Made by a program: the position numbers and the translations under genes
Shown: positions 39,287-52,586 of the stretch, piece by piece
Numbering within the stretch: position 1 is the first letter of the stretch
Layout: each line of letters begins with the position of its first letter
The notes under the pieces: generated by a model
Database searches by the model: none
What the model was told of the DNA's origin: nothing
Seen by the model: only the letters and a program-made list of their open reading frames with translations
NCBI RefSeq assembly: GCF_003429105.1
Contig: NZ_QVTD01000003.1
Coordinates: 1,426,001-1,490,000 of the forward strand
Source: Peribacillus glennii
GTDB taxonomy: Bacteria; Bacillota; Bacilli; Bacillales; DSM-1321
Direction of reading: 5' to 3'
DNA: 64,000 nucleotides

Positions 39287-40708
39287 TTAATAAGCCAGCT
39301 CAGCCTGCCCACGGCTCCCTCTTAGTTCACGAATATCTACAAACTTGCCATGAAGTGCTGCGGCTGCCGCCATTGCCGGACTCACAAGGTGGGTGCGTGC
39401 ACCACTTCCCTGCCTCCCCTCGAAATTACGGTTGGAGGTTGATGCGCAATGCTCTCCCGCAGGCACGATATCCGGGTTCATGCCGAGGCAGGCGCTGCAC
39501 CCAGATTCTCTCCATTCAAATCCTGCCTCAATAAATATCTTGTCAAGCCCTTCTTCCTCTGCCGTTCTCTTAACGCTTTGGGAACCGGGGACAATCATCG
39601 CCTTTACTCCCTCATAAACCTTCTTGCCTTTTACAACTTCTGCAGCTTGTCTCAAATCTTCAATTCGTGAATTCGTACATGACCCTATGAACACATGCTG
39701 TACAGGGATTTCGGTAATGGGCATGCCTTCAGATAATCCCATATATTCTAGAGCGCGCTGAAGAGATTTATCAGCTTCTTTGTCTTCCTTATGATTTGGG
39801 ACATGCCCATCAACCGGGCTTGCCATTCCCGGATTTGTGCCCCAGCTGACCATTGGGGAAATTTCACTGCCATCAATGACAATCTCAGTATCGAACATGG
39901 CTCCTTCATCGCTGGCCAGGCTTTTCCAGTCCTGTACATATTTCTCGAATTCTTCACCTTTGGGTGAATGCTTTCTTCCTTTTAAATAGGAGAAAGTCGT
40001 TTCGTCAGGGCTGACCAGTCCGGCACGGGCTCCCCCTTCAATCGACATATTGCAGACTGTCATTCTTTCTTCCATCGACATATTTCTTATAACGTCTCCG
40101 CAATATTCGATAATATGGCCGGTTCCAAAGTTGACCCCATATTTTGAGATCACATATAAAATCACGTCCTTCGCAGTGACTCCATTTCCTAGCTTGCCGG
40201 TGATTTCAAGTTTAAGCGTTTTAGGCTTTGTCTGCCACAGGGTCTGAGTAGCGAAAACATGCTCGACTTCACTCGTTCCGATACCGAAAGCAATGGTCCC
40301 GAAAGCCCCGTGCGTTGATGTATGGCTATCCCCGCATACAATAGTCATCCCCGGTTTAGTTAGGCCCAGTTCAGGGCCAATGACATGGACGATTCCCTGG
40401 TCAGGGCTGTCAAGGTCAGCAAGCGTAATGCCAAATTCCTTGCAATTCTGTTCAAGGGCGGACAATTGTTTTCTGGCAATTTCATCTTTTATGAAATATC
40501 GTTCAATTGTAGGCACATTATGGTCCATCGTGGCAAAGGTTTTATCGGGCCTCCTTAACTTTCGCCCTTTCAAACGCAAGCCTTCAAATGCTTGCGGCGA
40601 TGTCACTTCATGGATATAATGCAAATCGATATACAATAGATCCGGTTTATTTTCTTCCTGGTAAACGATATGCCTGTCCCAAATTTTTTCGATGATTGAT
40701 TTCTTCAT
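39287..40708 (-). CDS. leuC: 3-isopropylmalate dehydratase large subunit
   Basis: 473 aa aconitase-family subunit carrying the [4Fe-4S] cluster. Cluster cysteines lie in [15 protein letters not shown] and [12 protein letters not shown]; substrate region [17 protein letters not shown] at 40708 aligns with the B. subtilis start (S-I-I-E-K-I-W-D) and has GGTGG upstream; the longer frame to 40729 is not needed. Confidence 0.97.
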   Translation of the reverse strand: MKKSIIEKIWDRHIVYQEENKPDLLYIDLHYIHEVTSPQAFEGLRLKGRKLRRPDKTFATMDHNVPTIERYFIKDEIARKQLSALEQNCKEFGITLADLDSPDQGIVHVIGPELGLTKPGMTIVCGDSHTSTHGAFGTIAFGIGTSEVEHVFATQTLWQTKPKTLKLEITGKLGNGVTAKDVILYVISKYGVNFGTGHIIEYCGDVIRNMSMEERMTVCNMSIEGGARAGLVSPDETTFSYLKGRKHSPKGEEFEKYVQDWKSLASDEGAMFDTEIVIDGSEISPMVSWGTNPGMASPVDGHVPNHKEDKEADKSLQRALEYMGLSEGMPITEIPVQHVFIGSCTNSRIEDLRQAAEVVKGKKVYEGVKAMIVPGSQSVKRTAEEEGLDKIFIEAGFEWRESGCSACLGMNPDIVPAGEHCASTSNRNFEGRQGSGARTHLVSPAMAAAAALHGKFVDIRELRGSRGQAELAY

Positions 40709-40796
40709 GGCTCCACCAATCCCCCTCATTTATTTCGAAAAAAAGGGTGACCCATCATTTCTGCTGAGTCAGCCCCTATATCGTTAAGCAAGTAAA

Positions 40797-41909
40797 TCAA
40801 GCATATGCACCCATAATATGGGAAATGGCTGCCTGGTCCAGGATTGCTCCTTTTATTTCCGCAATCATTTCCTTCGTTGTCAGTGTGCTTGTTTGCCCTC
40901 CAGCGATATCGCCTGTACGTGCCCCGGAATCAAGTGTGTCCTTTACCGCCTTTTCAACCGCTTCCGCTTCTTCCTCCAGGCCGAAAGATAAACGAAGCAT
41001 GGACGCAGCTGATAGGATCATCGCGATAGGATTCGCAATATTTTTCCCTGCAATATCCGGTGCCGACCCATGTATCGGTTCAAACAGATTCGGCCCCTCG
41101 GTCGAAAGGGAGGCTGATGGAAGCATGCCAAGCGACCCAGTCAACACTGATGCTTCATCACTTAAAATATCTCCAAACATATTCTCTGTCACCATTACAT
41201 CAAACTGTCTCGGGTTGCGGATCAATTGCATTGCCGCATTGTCGACAAGCATATGCTCAAGCTCCACTTCCGGATAATGGGCAGCGACCTCTTCAGCCGT
41301 CTCACGCCATAATCTGCTGGATTCAAGTACATTTGCTTTATCAACGGAGGTCACTCTTTTTTTTCGCTTGGAGGCCAATTCAAAGGCAAGTTCGATAATC
41401 CTTTTGATCTCATCTTTTTGATAGAACAATGTATCTACTACCGCTTCTTTTCCCTCATGTGTAGTCCGTTCGCTTGGCTTGCCGAAATATAATCCTCCGG
41501 TAAGCTCACGGACGATGACAAAATCCACTTCTTCAATGATTTCTTTCCTGAGCGGAGAAGATTCTGCAAGGCTGGAAAAATAACTGATTGGCCGTAAATT
41601 CGCATAAAGGTTCAACTGTTTACGGATTGCAAGCAGCCCTCTTTCCGGCCTTAAATGAGAAGGCTGGTTATCCCATTTGGGGCCTCCCACTGCGCCGAGA
41701 AGGACCGCGTCGCTGCTCTTGCAAAGTTCGATTGTTTCGTCCGGAAGGGGCGTACCCGAATTGTCGATCGCTGTACCGCCGATTTCCCCATATTGAAATT
41801 CGAATTCGTGTCCGTATCTTTCCGCTACGGCTTCCAAAATCTCAATAGCACCCCTTGTAACTTCTTTGCCGATGCCGTCACCGGGCAGGACAGTAATTTT
41901 CCTTCTCAT
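40797..41909 (-). CDS. leuB: 3-isopropylmalate dehydrogenase
   Basis: 370 aa NAD-dependent oxidative decarboxylase. Signature: VLPGDGIGKEVT, RELTGGLYFGKP, the NMFGDILSDEASVLTGSLGMLPSASL block and EPIHGSAPDIAGKNIANP. ATG has AAAGGAG upstream. Fits the order leuA-leuB-leuC-leuD. Confidence 0.98.
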   Translation of the reverse strand: MRRKITVLPGDGIGKEVTRGAIEILEAVAERYGHEFEFQYGEIGGTAIDNSGTPLPDETIELCKSSDAVLLGAVGGPKWDNQPSHLRPERGLLAIRKQLNLYANLRPISYFSSLAESSPLRKEIIEEVDFVIVRELTGGLYFGKPSERTTHEGKEAVVDTLFYQKDEIKRIIELAFELASKRKKRVTSVDKANVLESSRLWRETAEEVAAHYPEVELEHMLVDNAAMQLIRNPRQFDVMVTENMFGDILSDEASVLTGSLGMLPSASLSTEGPNLFEPIHGSAPDIAGKNIANPIAMILSAASMLRLSFGLEEEAEAVEKAVKDTLDSGARTGDIAGGQTSTLTTKEMIAEIKGAILDQAAISHIMGAYA

Positions 41910-41939
41910 ATGAATCTTCTCCTTTCATCCTTAGTTATG

Positions 41940-44643
<2,704 letters not shown>

Positions 44644-44693
44644 AAATAGAGCAAAAATGAGCCAAAATGAAAATAAGTCATTTGTAAAAAATC

Positions 44694-45209
44694 TTAAACA
44701 ATCGAAAGGCTTTTGTTGTTGGTGCTGCGCTGTGTACCACGCGGGAATGCCGTGGTTCCGGTCCTTGCCAGTTCCTTGATTCCATACGGCTTCAATAATT
44801 CAATAAACGCCTCGATTTTGTCGGTTTCACCGGTGATTTGGATGGTCAGGCTCTCTTTGCTGACATCAATGACCGATCCGCGGAAAGGCTCTATCAAAGC
44901 GTAGATTTCCGAGCGCGTCTGTGATGTTGCCACAACTTTAAGCAGGGCAAGCTCCCTTGCCACTATCGACTGGCTGGTGATATCCGTGACCTTTAATACA
45001 TCAATTTGCTTATTCAGTTGTTTTGTCATCTGTTCAATGACATTTTCGTCATCCACCTGTACGACTACAGTGATCCTCGAAATGCCTTCCTGTTCCGAAT
45101 GCCCGACTGTAATGCTCTCGATATTATAATTCCTTTTCGAAAACAGGTTGGTGATCCTGTTAAGAACTCCCGGCCTGTTGTTCACCAAAAGCGAGAGGAT
45201 TCCTTTCAT
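44694..45209 (-). CDS. ilvN: Acetolactate synthase small (regulatory) subunit
   Basis: 171 aa. N-terminal ACT domain with [25 protein letters not shown] (about 8-32), and a second ACT-like domain (about 85-160). Confers valine feedback on IlvB. ATG overlaps the ilvB stop by 4 nt. In B. subtilis named ilvH. Confidence 0.97.
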   Translation of the reverse strand: MKGILSLLVNNRPGVLNRITNLFSKRNYNIESITVGHSEQEGISRITVVVQVDDENVIEQMTKQLNKQIDVLKVTDITSQSIVARELALLKVVATSQTRSEIYALIEPFRGSVIDVSKESLTIQITGETDKIEAFIELLKPYGIKELARTGTTAFPRGTQRSTNNKSLSIV

Positions 45210-46924
45210 TTCTTTACACCTACCATTTCATTGATCCCTTTTCCTGGAGCTACCATTGGATACACATTCTCATCCGGCGTAACATTCATATCCAGAAGAA
45301 TAGGCCCATCCGTTTTGAAGGCTTCAGCCATCTTTTCTTCCGCTTCATCGATTGTTGTAACTTTATATGCTTTGATGCCATAAGCCTCCGCCAATTTCAC
45401 AAATGAAGGCTGATGAGGGAGCAGGCTGTGTGAATATCTGCCCTTATAGAAAATCTCCTGCCATTGCCTCACCATTCCGAGAGAATGGTTATTCACGATG
45501 ATGATTTTTATTGGCAAATTCATTTCTGCGATAACACCCAGTTCCTGGCTGGTCATTTGGAAACCGGCATCGCCGACTACCGCCGCCACTGTAGCATCAG
45601 GCTGAGCCAGCTGTGCCCCGATTGCCGCCGGTACACAGAAGCCCATTGTTCCAAGCCCCCCTGAAGTTACCCAGGCATTGGGTTTGTTAAAGGTGTAATA
45701 TTGTGCCGCCCACATCTGGTGCTGTCCGACATCCGTCACCACAATCGCATCACCGTTTGTTTTTTCATGCAGCATTTCCATCAATTTTTGAGGCTTAAGC
45801 TCATTGCCGTTTTCTTCATACCAATACGGAAACTCTTCCTTCCAATCCTTGATTTGCTGGATCCATTCCGAAGCATCCGGGTTTTTGCCATTTTGGGCGA
45901 TCAATTGCACAAGCGCCTCCCTGGCATCCCCGACCACCGGGATTTTCGTCGGAACATTTTTTCCGATTTCAGCCGGATCGATGTCGATGTGGGCTACCTC
46001 GGCCTCTGGCGCAAAGGATGCCAGGTTTCCTGTAAGCCTGTCATCGAATCTGGCACCGATATTTATAAGAAGATCGCATTTGGACAATGCCATATTTGCC
46101 GCATAGATGCCATGCATGCCTCCCATGCCTACAAACAAAGGATGGTCAGCCGGGAACCCGCCAAGCCCGAGCAGGGTGTGTACAACCGGAATTCCCTGTT
46201 GTTCGGCATATTGCTTTAATTCAGCCGAAGCTTTTGCGTGAAGGACGCCGGCCCCGGCTAAAATCACCGGTCTTTTTGCCCCGCTTACCGCTTCCACCAG
46301 CTTTCTGATCTGGAGGTAATTTGGCTGCAATGTCGGCTGATAGCCAGGCAAATCCATTTCGGGATCTGCCTCAGCTTCGCCCTCCAGGACAGCTACGTCT
46401 TTGGGTATATCAATCAATACCGGGCCAGGACGCCCGCTAGAAGCGATATAGAACGCTTCTTTGATAATCCTTGGGAGGTCCTCCGGCTTTCTCACCTGGT
46501 AATTGTGCTTTGTAATCGGTGTTGTGATGCCAAGTATATCTGCTTCCTGGAAAGCATCCGAGCCTATGACGCTTGTTGCGACCTGTCCTGTAAACACTAC
46601 GAGCGGTAGTGAATCTATCATTGCATCCGCGAGCCCGGTTACGATATTCGTGGCCCCCGGTCCGGAAGTGGCAATTACTACGCCTGGTTTGCCGGTGATT
46701 CTCGCGTACCCTTCAGCGGCGTGTATCGATCCTTGCTCGTGCCTGGCCAGTACATGAAACACTCCTGATTCATACAACGCATCGTATATCGGCAGGACAG
46801 CACCTCCCGGATATCCAAAGATGACTTCGACTTTTTGCTTTTTTAAGCCGTCGATTAAAAAATCAGCACCGCTTTTCTTGGTTTTTCCAACCTTTTTCTC
46901 AGCTACTACTGCCTTTTGCGTCAT
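45206..46924 (-). CDS. ilvB: Acetolactate synthase large (catalytic) subunit
   Basis: 572 aa TPP-dependent enzyme: condenses pyruvate with pyruvate or 2-oxobutyrate. TPP motif [29 protein letters not shown] (about 440-470), catalytic Glu in [15 protein letters not shown], and FAD-binding middle domain. First gene of ilvBNC-leuABCD; GGGAGG 8 nt before ATG. Confidence 0.98.
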   Translation of the reverse strand: MTQKAVVAEKKVGKTKKSGADFLIDGLKKQKVEVIFGYPGGAVLPIYDALYESGVFHVLARHEQGSIHAAEGYARITGKPGVVIATSGPGATNIVTGLADAMIDSLPLVVFTGQVATSVIGSDAFQEADILGITTPITKHNYQVRKPEDLPRIIKEAFYIASSGRPGPVLIDIPKDVAVLEGEAEADPEMDLPGYQPTLQPNYLQIRKLVEAVSGAKRPVILAGAGVLHAKASAELKQYAEQQGIPVVHTLLGLGGFPADHPLFVGMGGMHGIYAANMALSKCDLLINIGARFDDRLTGNLASFAPEAEVAHIDIDPAEIGKNVPTKIPVVGDAREALVQLIAQNGKNPDASEWIQQIKDWKEEFPYWYEENGNELKPQKLMEMLHEKTNGDAIVVTDVGQHQMWAAQYYTFNKPNAWVTSGGLGTMGFCVPAAIGAQLAQPDATVAAVVGDAGFQMTSQELGVIAEMNLPIKIIIVNNHSLGMVRQWQEIFYKGRYSHSLLPHQPSFVKLAEAYGIKAYKVTTIDEAEEKMAEAFKTDGPILLDMNVTPDENVYPMVAPGKGINEMVGVKK

Positions 46925-47055
46925 AGTGTTGACATCCTCCCAATTTTACTTTTTATTCCTTAAACGTTTATGTGACAACCTGGATAAGTTACAGTGCTTA
47001 TTTTTAAAGCTTCGCCATCTTAGGTAAAGCAATGCTTATTTCCGCCTTTTTCCAT

Positions 47056-47335
47056 ACAAAAAAACCTCTCCACCCAAATAAGCCCGCTTACAGCAAGCTA
47101 AAGGGGTGAAAAGGTTTTATCGGCCTATCCACGGTACCACCCTTTTTCGTACAGTTCATTCTGCACGCACTTATGAATGGCGTCGCCACTCGGTTTTGAT
47201 AACGGGTACTGGTAGGCACCCGTTCAGCTTTACTGGTTAAACGTTCAAGCTGAAGCTCAGAGGGGAGTTCATTTTTTGGGGCAATGCCGGTTCTCAGCAA
47301 CCCCGGCTCTCTGTGAATGCCTTGACAAAAAATTA
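47056..47335 (-). ncRNA. T-box riboswitch, tRNA-Leu specific, ilv-leu leader
   Basis: T-box core AGGGTGGTACCGTGG at about 47127-47143 read leftward; terminator stem CCTTTTCACCC / GGGTGGAGAGG with T run (47058-47117). The specifier loop contains GAACTC, giving CUC (leucine) at 47265-47267, as in the B. subtilis ilv-leu leader. Charged tRNA-Leu should favour termination. Confidence 0.92.
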
Positions 47336-47405
47336 CTTATCCTCATCAATGCTTTTTGCATATTATCATTCAATTCAGAATTTATTGTCCAGTTATTTGT
47401 GGATT

Positions 47406-47434
47406 ATATTACGCCCATTTTAAAGGTACGTCAA
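47406..47434 (-). promoter_or_regulatory. Probable sigma-A promoter of the ilv-leu operon
   Basis: -35 TTGACG (47429-47434) and -10 TAATAT (47406-47411) with 17-nt spacer, about 75 nt upstream of the T-box. A clear CodY box was not found by eye. Confidence 0.55.
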
Positions 47435-47647
47435 TAACTTTTTTAGAATTATTTGACTATTCTAATTAATAGCGATTATTGTATCCGCTTACAAAGGCAT
47501 AGCTATAATGTTTCTCGGCCATTAAAGTTTTTTTGACTTTTTTTGAACAAGTTTTTCAAATTTAGGTGCGTTTGATTGGAGGAAAAATACTGGAAGTAGT
47601 GAAACCCATGACAATTAAGCAATCAGTTGAATACAAGTTAATGTAAA
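47435..47647. other. Intergenic region upstream of the ilv-leu promoter
   Basis: About 213 bp, AT-rich, no gene recognised. Confidence 0.3.
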
Positions 47648-47988
47648 TTATCGCAGTTTTAGTGGGGTAATTTTATATTCCTCCCATTTTTTCATCATTT
47701 TGCATAATTTCCGCCTCCACGATATATTAGGTCAGCAGACTCAATCTTTTTCTTTATGTCAGGTTCACCCGGATGATTATGTATGCAACGAAGTATATAA
47801 ACTTGGGATTGTAACCGTTTTCCAAATTTCTCAGTGGACTCTGCTATATAAACCTCATCGTCATTACTTTCGGTAGGTACAAACAAAACATTCGAATTGG
47901 GTTTTCCGATCAGTTCAACAATTCGTTTACTGATATGTTAATGATCTGCATGTTTTATAAATCCTCCGCCTATTAACACTAATCTCAT
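47648..47988 (-). pseudogene. Broken S51-family peptidase (peptidase E-like) gene
   Basis: Reading leftward from ATG at 47988 the sequence encodes MRLVLIGGGFIKHADH, then an in-frame TAA at codon 17, continues open with residues resembling peptidase E (KRIVELIGKPNSNVLFVPTES and ESADLIYRGGGN), stops again after GGGNYAK, and resumes in another frame (MMKKWEEYKITPL) for 17 codons. The IYxGGGN motif is the S51 nucleophile region minus the following Thr/Leu. The C-terminal half is missing. At least one nonsense mutation, one frameshift and a truncation are present. Confidence 0.75.
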
Positions 47989-48193
47989 TAAAAAAAAACC
48001 GCCCCACAGTATCTAGTGTTAACATTGAGTAATACAAACTATAAATCCTTCTTAATTCCTTCCTGCTGTTAAAACGGCAATTAAAATCTCACATAAAACA
48101 GATGAAAAAAATATTCAATTATCTAATACTGCACTTTAATTACTGTGTTTTTCGCGAAATATAATTATCACTTAGTGTCTCCACTTTTTGCAT
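47989..48193. other. Intergenic region without a recognised gene
   Basis: AT-rich 205 bp between the broken peptidase gene and the tRNA-Arg terminator; nothing recognisable. Confidence 0.3.
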
Positions 48194-48229
48194 AAAAAAA
48201 GAAAACCTCTTTGTAATAGGAGGTTTTCT
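48194..48229 (-). terminator. tRNA-Arg terminator
   Basis: Stem AGAAAACCTC / GAGGTTTTCT with a 10-nt loop and a run of T residues read leftward. Confidence 0.8.
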
Positions 48230-48243
48230 GCTGTTTCGTATAG

Positions 48244-48317
<74 letters not shown>

Positions 48318-48441
48318 AAGTTAAAAATTATGAAATTAATACAGCTTACATACTTAGAAGCGTCGTCCTGATCTCAGCAAGATCATTCAAGATGCAGCTC
48401 GATCAGTACGCTGTAGGATTTCATGGAAGCCTACTCGATCG

Positions 48442-48468
48442 TGCTTTATCCAGCTGAGCTACTGGGAC
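48442..48468 (-). pseudogene. 27-nt copy of the tRNA-Arg 5' end
   Basis: Repeats the first 27 nt of the adjacent tRNA-Arg with one mismatch (A for G in the D arm), then diverges completely. It lies upstream of the intact tRNA gene in transcription direction. It cannot fold as a tRNA. Confidence 0.8.
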
Positions 48469-48552
48469 ATTTTTAGCAGATATTGCACTTTTTTCTTTTT
48501 TAAGGACAATTCTTATTATAGTGCGATAGCTTTCGAAAGTCAACATACTTTT

Positions 48553-48587
48553 GAAAAAAAGACAGGAAATATTTCCACTCCCTGTCT
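48553..48587 (-). terminator. ysnB terminator
   Basis: Stem GACAGG / CCTGTC containing an inner GGAAATATTTCC dyad, followed by seven T residues read leftward. Confidence 0.75.
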
Positions 48588-48600
48588 ATTATACTAAAAA

Positions 48601-49122
48601 TCATTCCAAAAGATAAGTCCGGCTTAGCTGTTTCAGTTCATTTCCTTCGATATCAAAGAACGACACTTTGATTTCCTGATTCATTTGTTCCACAATGGCA
48701 TATGTTTTTACTGAGATTCCCTTAGGCAGCCGGATGCTCCCCGGGTTAATGAAAATACGGCCGTTTACCAGTTCGGATCCTGCACTGTGCGAATGCCCGA
48801 AACACACAATCCGGGCATTTGTTTCTTCGCTTTTATATGCCAGGTTGATCAATGTCATTTTTACATTATACAGATGTCCATGTGTAACAAAAAAGTAAAT
48901 CCCGCCGATCTCCTCGAGGCGCTCATCCGGATAATCTGTATCAAAATCACAATTGCCTCTTACAGACAAAAAATCCGTCATTTCTGGGGAGGCCATAGGA
49001 AGTTCTGAATCTCCGCAGTGAATCATTGTATCCACTTCATTCCGATGGCGCCCTTTGATCATGTCAATTTCATGAGTGAGTCCGTGGCTGTCACTCATTA
49101 TGAGCACTTTCATTGTTTTCAC
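48601..49122 (-). CDS. ysnB: Metallophosphoesterase YsnB (YfcE/MJ0936-like)
   Basis: 173 aa. Metal ligands appear in SDSHG (about 10-14), HCGDSE (about 35), VRGNCDF (about 54), THGH (about 75) and FGHSHSAGSE (about 108). Small phosphodiesterase fold; in vivo substrate unknown. GTG at 49122 overlaps the rdgB stop and has GGGAG 4-5 nt upstream; an ATG 9 nt later is the alternative. Confidence 0.9.
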   Translation of the reverse strand: MKTMKVLIMSDSHGLTHEIDMIKGRHRNEVDTMIHCGDSELPMASPEMTDFLSVRGNCDFDTDYPDERLEEIGGIYFFVTHGHLYNVKMTLINLAYKSEETNARIVCFGHSHSAGSELVNGRIFINPGSIRLPKGISVKTYAIVEQMNQEIKVSFFDIEGNELKQLSRTYLLE

Positions 49123-49724
49123 TCTTCTCCCTCTATAAATTGGTCAAGCTTCTCCTCCAGGGCTTTTAATGCCTTGGCCCGATGGCTGATCGCATTTTTT
49201 TCACCACTGTCCATCTCTGCCATCATTTTCCCTTTTTCCTGTACATAAAAGACGGGGTCGTAACCGAATCCGTTTTCTCCGGATGGCACTTTCGCAATAA
49301 TACCGTCAACAGAACCGGATACGGTAATGGTTTGTTGATTCGGGGATGCCAGCGCGAGGGCACAATAAAACCTGGCTGTCCTTTGGGCATCCGGAATTCC
49401 TTCGAGCTCTTCCAAAACTTTAGCCGTGTTGGCCGCGTCATTTTTTTCCTCTCCTGCATACCTGGCCGAGTAGATTCCCGGCCTTCCATCCAACGCATCT
49501 ACGATCAAACCTGAATCATCGGCGACAACGAACCGGCCAAATTCATTGGCGATAGCCTCGGCTTTCAATATGGCGTTTTCTTCAAAAGTAGTGCCGGTCT
49601 CTTCCACATCTATGGAAGGATCCAAATCTAAAAGTGTAAGCACCTGATAACCTTTCGGGTGAAACAGACTTTCAAATTCCTTGGCTTTGCCCTTGTTTTT
49701 GGTAGCAATGATGACAGTCTTCAA
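49119..49724 (-). CDS. rdgB: dITP/XTP pyrophosphatase (RdgB/HAM1 family)
   Basis: 201 aa. Hydrolyses non-canonical purine nucleoside triphosphates. N-terminal IIATKNKGKAKEF, VVADDSGLIVDALDGRPGIYSARYAG (about 66-91) and GFGYDPVFY (about 152). Equivalent of B. subtilis ysnA; between rph and ysnB, each nearly touching. Confidence 0.96.
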   Translation of the reverse strand: MKTVIIATKNKGKAKEFESLFHPKGYQVLTLLDLDPSIDVEETGTTFEENAILKAEAIANEFGRFVVADDSGLIVDALDGRPGIYSARYAGEEKNDAANTAKVLEELEGIPDAQRTARFYCALALASPNQQTITVSGSVDGIIAKVPSGENGFGYDPVFYVQEKGKMMAEMDSGEKNAISHRAKALKALEEKLDQFIEGEE

Positions 49725-49725
49725 T

Positions 49726-50481
49726 TCACTTCCCGCCTTCCATGTTTGGGATTTTGTCTGCTATTTTCCCAAGAGCCGCCTTCTGGGCTTCAAATAATTC
49801 GTTCAACCCTTCCTGCGCACTGGCTAACAATTCCTGCAATTCAACCATAGAAAACGTTGCTTCTTCCCCCGTTCCCTGTAATTCCACAAATTCTCCGCTT
49901 CTTGTCATGATGACGTTCATATCCACAAGAGCTGCAGAATCCTCCACATAGTTCAGGTCAAGAACGATGCCATGTTGTTCCAATTTGCCGACACTGGTAG
50001 CTGCAAGAAAATTTTTTATTGGAAATGCAGCGATTTTCTTATCTTCGTGGAGCTTGTTTACAGCGATTGCCATTGCAACGAAAGCGCCTGTGATGGATGC
50101 TGTTCTGGTTCCCCCATCCGCCTGGATGACATCGCAATCAATCCAGATGGTTTTTTCTCCCAATGCGTCCAGGTCGACGATCGCCCGCAGCGCCCTCCCG
50201 ATCAAACGCTGAATTTCCATGGTCCGCCCCGTGATTTTCCCTTTGGAAGATTCCCTTATCGTGCGTTGATTTGTCGCACGCGGCAGCATCGAATATTCGG
50301 CTGTAATCCACCCTTTGCCCTGTCCCCTCATAAAAGGCGGGACTCGGTCTTCAATGCTTGCAGCGCATATTACCTTCGTGTCCCCTACGGTGATTAAAAC
50401 AGAGCCTTCCGGATGCTTTAAATAATTTGTTTCGATATGTATCGGCCTTAATTCGTTTTTCGTTCTACCATCGAAGCGCAT
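49726..50481 (-). CDS. rph: Ribonuclease PH
   Basis: 251 aa. Phosphorolytic 3' exoribonuclease trimming tRNA ends. Starts at ATG 50481 (AGGAGG 7 nt upstream), [28 protein letters not shown] and [18 protein letters not shown] are family signatures. The open frame to 50568 is not used. Confidence 0.97.
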   Translation of the reverse strand: MRFDGRTKNELRPIHIETNYLKHPEGSVLITVGDTKVICAASIEDRVPPFMRGQGKGWITAEYSMLPRATNQRTIRESSKGKITGRTMEIQRLIGRALRAIVDLDALGEKTIWIDCDVIQADGGTRTASITGAFVAMAIAVNKLHEDKKIAAFPIKNFLAATSVGKLEQHGIVLDLNYVEDSAALVDMNVIMTRSGEFVELQGTGEEATFSMVELQELLASAQEGLNELFEAQKAALGKIADKIPNMEGGK

Positions 50482-50593
50482 TTGTTTTCCTCCTGCTCGT
50501 AACAGTCTTTTGTTAAATGAAATAAATAGAAAAGAAGGCAGCTTTATGCATGCCTTCGTACTTAACAATATTTAGTATAACAAAAATATCTTT

Positions 50594-51667
50594 TTAAAAA
50601 CTACCAGTGTTCACTTTTTCAGGACGGATTACAGGTTCGGTTATAGGTTTTCCTTCCGCGTTCATTAGCTTGGCACTTCCATTGACCTGCAATTCCACAC
50701 TTTTTATTCCATCCTGTTCAGTCAATGACAGTACCAGGGCGTCCAGCATCGTTTTGGATACTTTCTTCTCCTTGAAGCTTCCAAGGATCGACTTATTAAA
50801 ATTCAAGGTCACTTTTCCTTCAGAAAGCTTTGGTGAATCGAGCAGTTTAACATCAGGCATGAAATCAGACAAAAGGTTATAAGAATAGGAAGGGCCTTTG
50901 ATCAGTTCATCAATAACCGCTGCGACATTATCCTGTTTTGTTTCGCTAACCCGCTTTGTGACCGGAACATAATAGTGGCTGCCTTCATCTCCACCGACAT
51001 AGTAAACGGTCAGCGGTCTTGTATTTGTTATATCAGCAACTTCAGTAGTGTCGAGGTTAATTCCGTGCGCACGGGTTAGCCCTTCCTGAAGGGGCGTTCC
51101 GTTCACAGGCATTTCTTTCAACTCTCGGCCGTTCATTTGCAGTTTTACTTTTTTTACGGAATCGAATTGGGTAAGCGTCCAAGTAATAGCCTGCACGATT
51201 TTCAATTCATCTTCCTTCTTGTAATTTTTAAATTCCGGTGAGAAATCCACCACCGCGACACCATCTTTATCAATATTCAGGTCGATTTGAGTATCAGCAG
51301 GCAAGACTGCCCGGAATCCGTTTGGCAGGACATTGCTCACCGGCCCGTTCACTACCAGATATTCCAATGCCTGCTTGGCGACGCCCTGTGAATTGGGAAG
51401 CTCAATTGTCTGCGGCACGACATATCCTTCCTTATCTATGAGGTAAAGCTCTGTTTTGACATTTTGGGCGGCTTCATCTTTTTTGGCTTCGGTTTTCGCA
51501 CTGTTTTCTGAACCCTCCAGTTCTTGGGCATCACTTTCATAAGAGACCTCTTTCGGCGGATCGATTTTAGCTGTTTTATCGCCCGATTCAAAGATCCCGC
51601 AGCCCGACAATAATACAGTAGTGGCAAGTACCGTCGAGGCAATCGTTCTTTTAGCAGCTTTAGACAT
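50594..51667 (-). CDS. gerM: Germination lipoprotein GerM
   Basis: About 357 aa. N-terminal lipobox LLSGC (about 20-24), acidic linker, and two GerMN domains (about 80-210 and 225-345) with GxxxVDF and LQxNG repeats. In B. subtilis required for germination and sporulation, acting in spore envelope. ATG at 51667 is preferred over 51670 for spacing to GGGAGG. Confidence 0.93.
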   Translation of the reverse strand: MSKAAKRTIASTVLATTVLLSGCGIFESGDKTAKIDPPKEVSYESDAQELEGSENSAKTEAKKDEAAQNVKTELYLIDKEGYVVPQTIELPNSQGVAKQALEYLVVNGPVSNVLPNGFRAVLPADTQIDLNIDKDGVAVVDFSPEFKNYKKEDELKIVQAITWTLTQFDSVKKVKLQMNGRELKEMPVNGTPLQEGLTRAHGINLDTTEVADITNTRPLTVYYVGGDEGSHYYVPVTKRVSETKQDNVAAVIDELIKGPSYSYNLLSDFMPDVKLLDSPKLSEGKVTLNFNKSILGSFKEKKVSKTMLDALVLSLTEQDGIKSVELQVNGSAKLMNAEGKPITEPVIRPEKVNTGSF

Positions 51668-51748
51668 CATATTCCCTCCCAGGACAGTTTGTACTACTAT
51701 TTATACGAGCCCTGGTTAAAAATAGACCGCTATATTACATAAAGTCCA

Positions 51749-51781
51749 CAAAAAAATAAGGCTTCCTTCGAAGCCTTATTG
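51749..51781 (-). terminator. racE terminator overlapping the stop codon
   Basis: Stem AATAAGGCTTC / GAAGCCTTATT with a 4-nt loop, followed by seven T residues read leftward. It includes the last racE codon. Confidence 0.85.
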
Positions 51782-52576
51782 ATCTATCTTTATCGTTTGG
51801 ACATACGAAATATTTCCGCCGAGCCAAAGGGAAGCGATTTGCTGGAAAATATCCCTCGACCCTGTTGTAAAAAATCGATGGTCTGCTGTTGCATGGCTGG
51901 TGTTCAACAGGCCGCTGTGATGCAGGATAACACTTGCTTCACGCGCTGTTTCATCCCCTGAAGATATCACCTGAATCCCGTCCCCCATATATTTGCTTAT
52001 AGCCAATCCCAGCAGCGGGTAATGGGTACAACCCAGGATCAATGTATCAATCTGTTTTTCTTTTAACGGCTTCAAGGTTTCCGCGATAACCTTCTCTACG
52101 ATTGGCCCTTCAAATTCTCCGCTTTCTACAATTGGGACAAACTTTGGGCAGGCCAAACTGTCAACATGGACCCACTTATTGATAGATTTAAGGGCTTGGT
52201 CATAAGCCTTGCTTTTAACCGTCCCGATTGTCCCGATTACGCCAATCTGTAAATTTTGGGACACTTTAAGGGCAGCCCTTGCACCCGGATGGATAACTCC
52301 CAAAACCGGGATGTCCAATTCGTCCCTTATTTCCTCCAAAACAGCGGCAGTGGCTGTATTACAGGCAATAATCAGCATTTTGATATTATGCTTTAATAAG
52401 TACTTTGTAATCTGCCAAGTAAACTTCTTTACTTCTTCGACCGGACGCGGCCCATATGGGCATCGGGCAGTATCGCCAACATAGACGATATTTTCATTGG
52501 GCAGCTGGCGGATAACCTCCTTCGCCACTGTCAGGCCGCCAACTCCGGAATCGATAATGCCAATTGGTTGCTTCAA
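51776..52576 (-). CDS. racE: Glutamate racemase
   Basis: 266 aa. Makes D-glutamate for peptidoglycan. N-terminal [13 protein letters not shown] (about 5-17), the catalytic Cys pair in [11 protein letters not shown] (about 73) and LGCTHYPLL (about 183). TTG start with GAGGCGAG upstream. Followed by gerM, as in B. subtilis. Confidence 0.97.
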   Translation of the reverse strand: MKQPIGIIDSGVGGLTVAKEVIRQLPNENIVYVGDTARCPYGPRPVEEVKKFTWQITKYLLKHNIKMLIIACNTATAAVLEEIRDELDIPVLGVIHPGARAALKVSQNLQIGVIGTIGTVKSKAYDQALKSINKWVHVDSLACPKFVPIVESGEFEGPIVEKVIAETLKPLKEKQIDTLILGCTHYPLLGLAISKYMGDGIQVISSGDETAREASVILHHSGLLNTSHATADHRFFTTGSRDIFQQIASLWLGGNISYVQTIKIDQ

Positions 52577-52586
52577 AAATCTCGCC

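Noticed and set aside
47340-47480. CodY box upstream of the ilv-leu operon
   Set aside because: Best candidates (around 47375 and 47450) differ from AATTTTCWGAAAATT at six or seven positions, too weak to call by eye.
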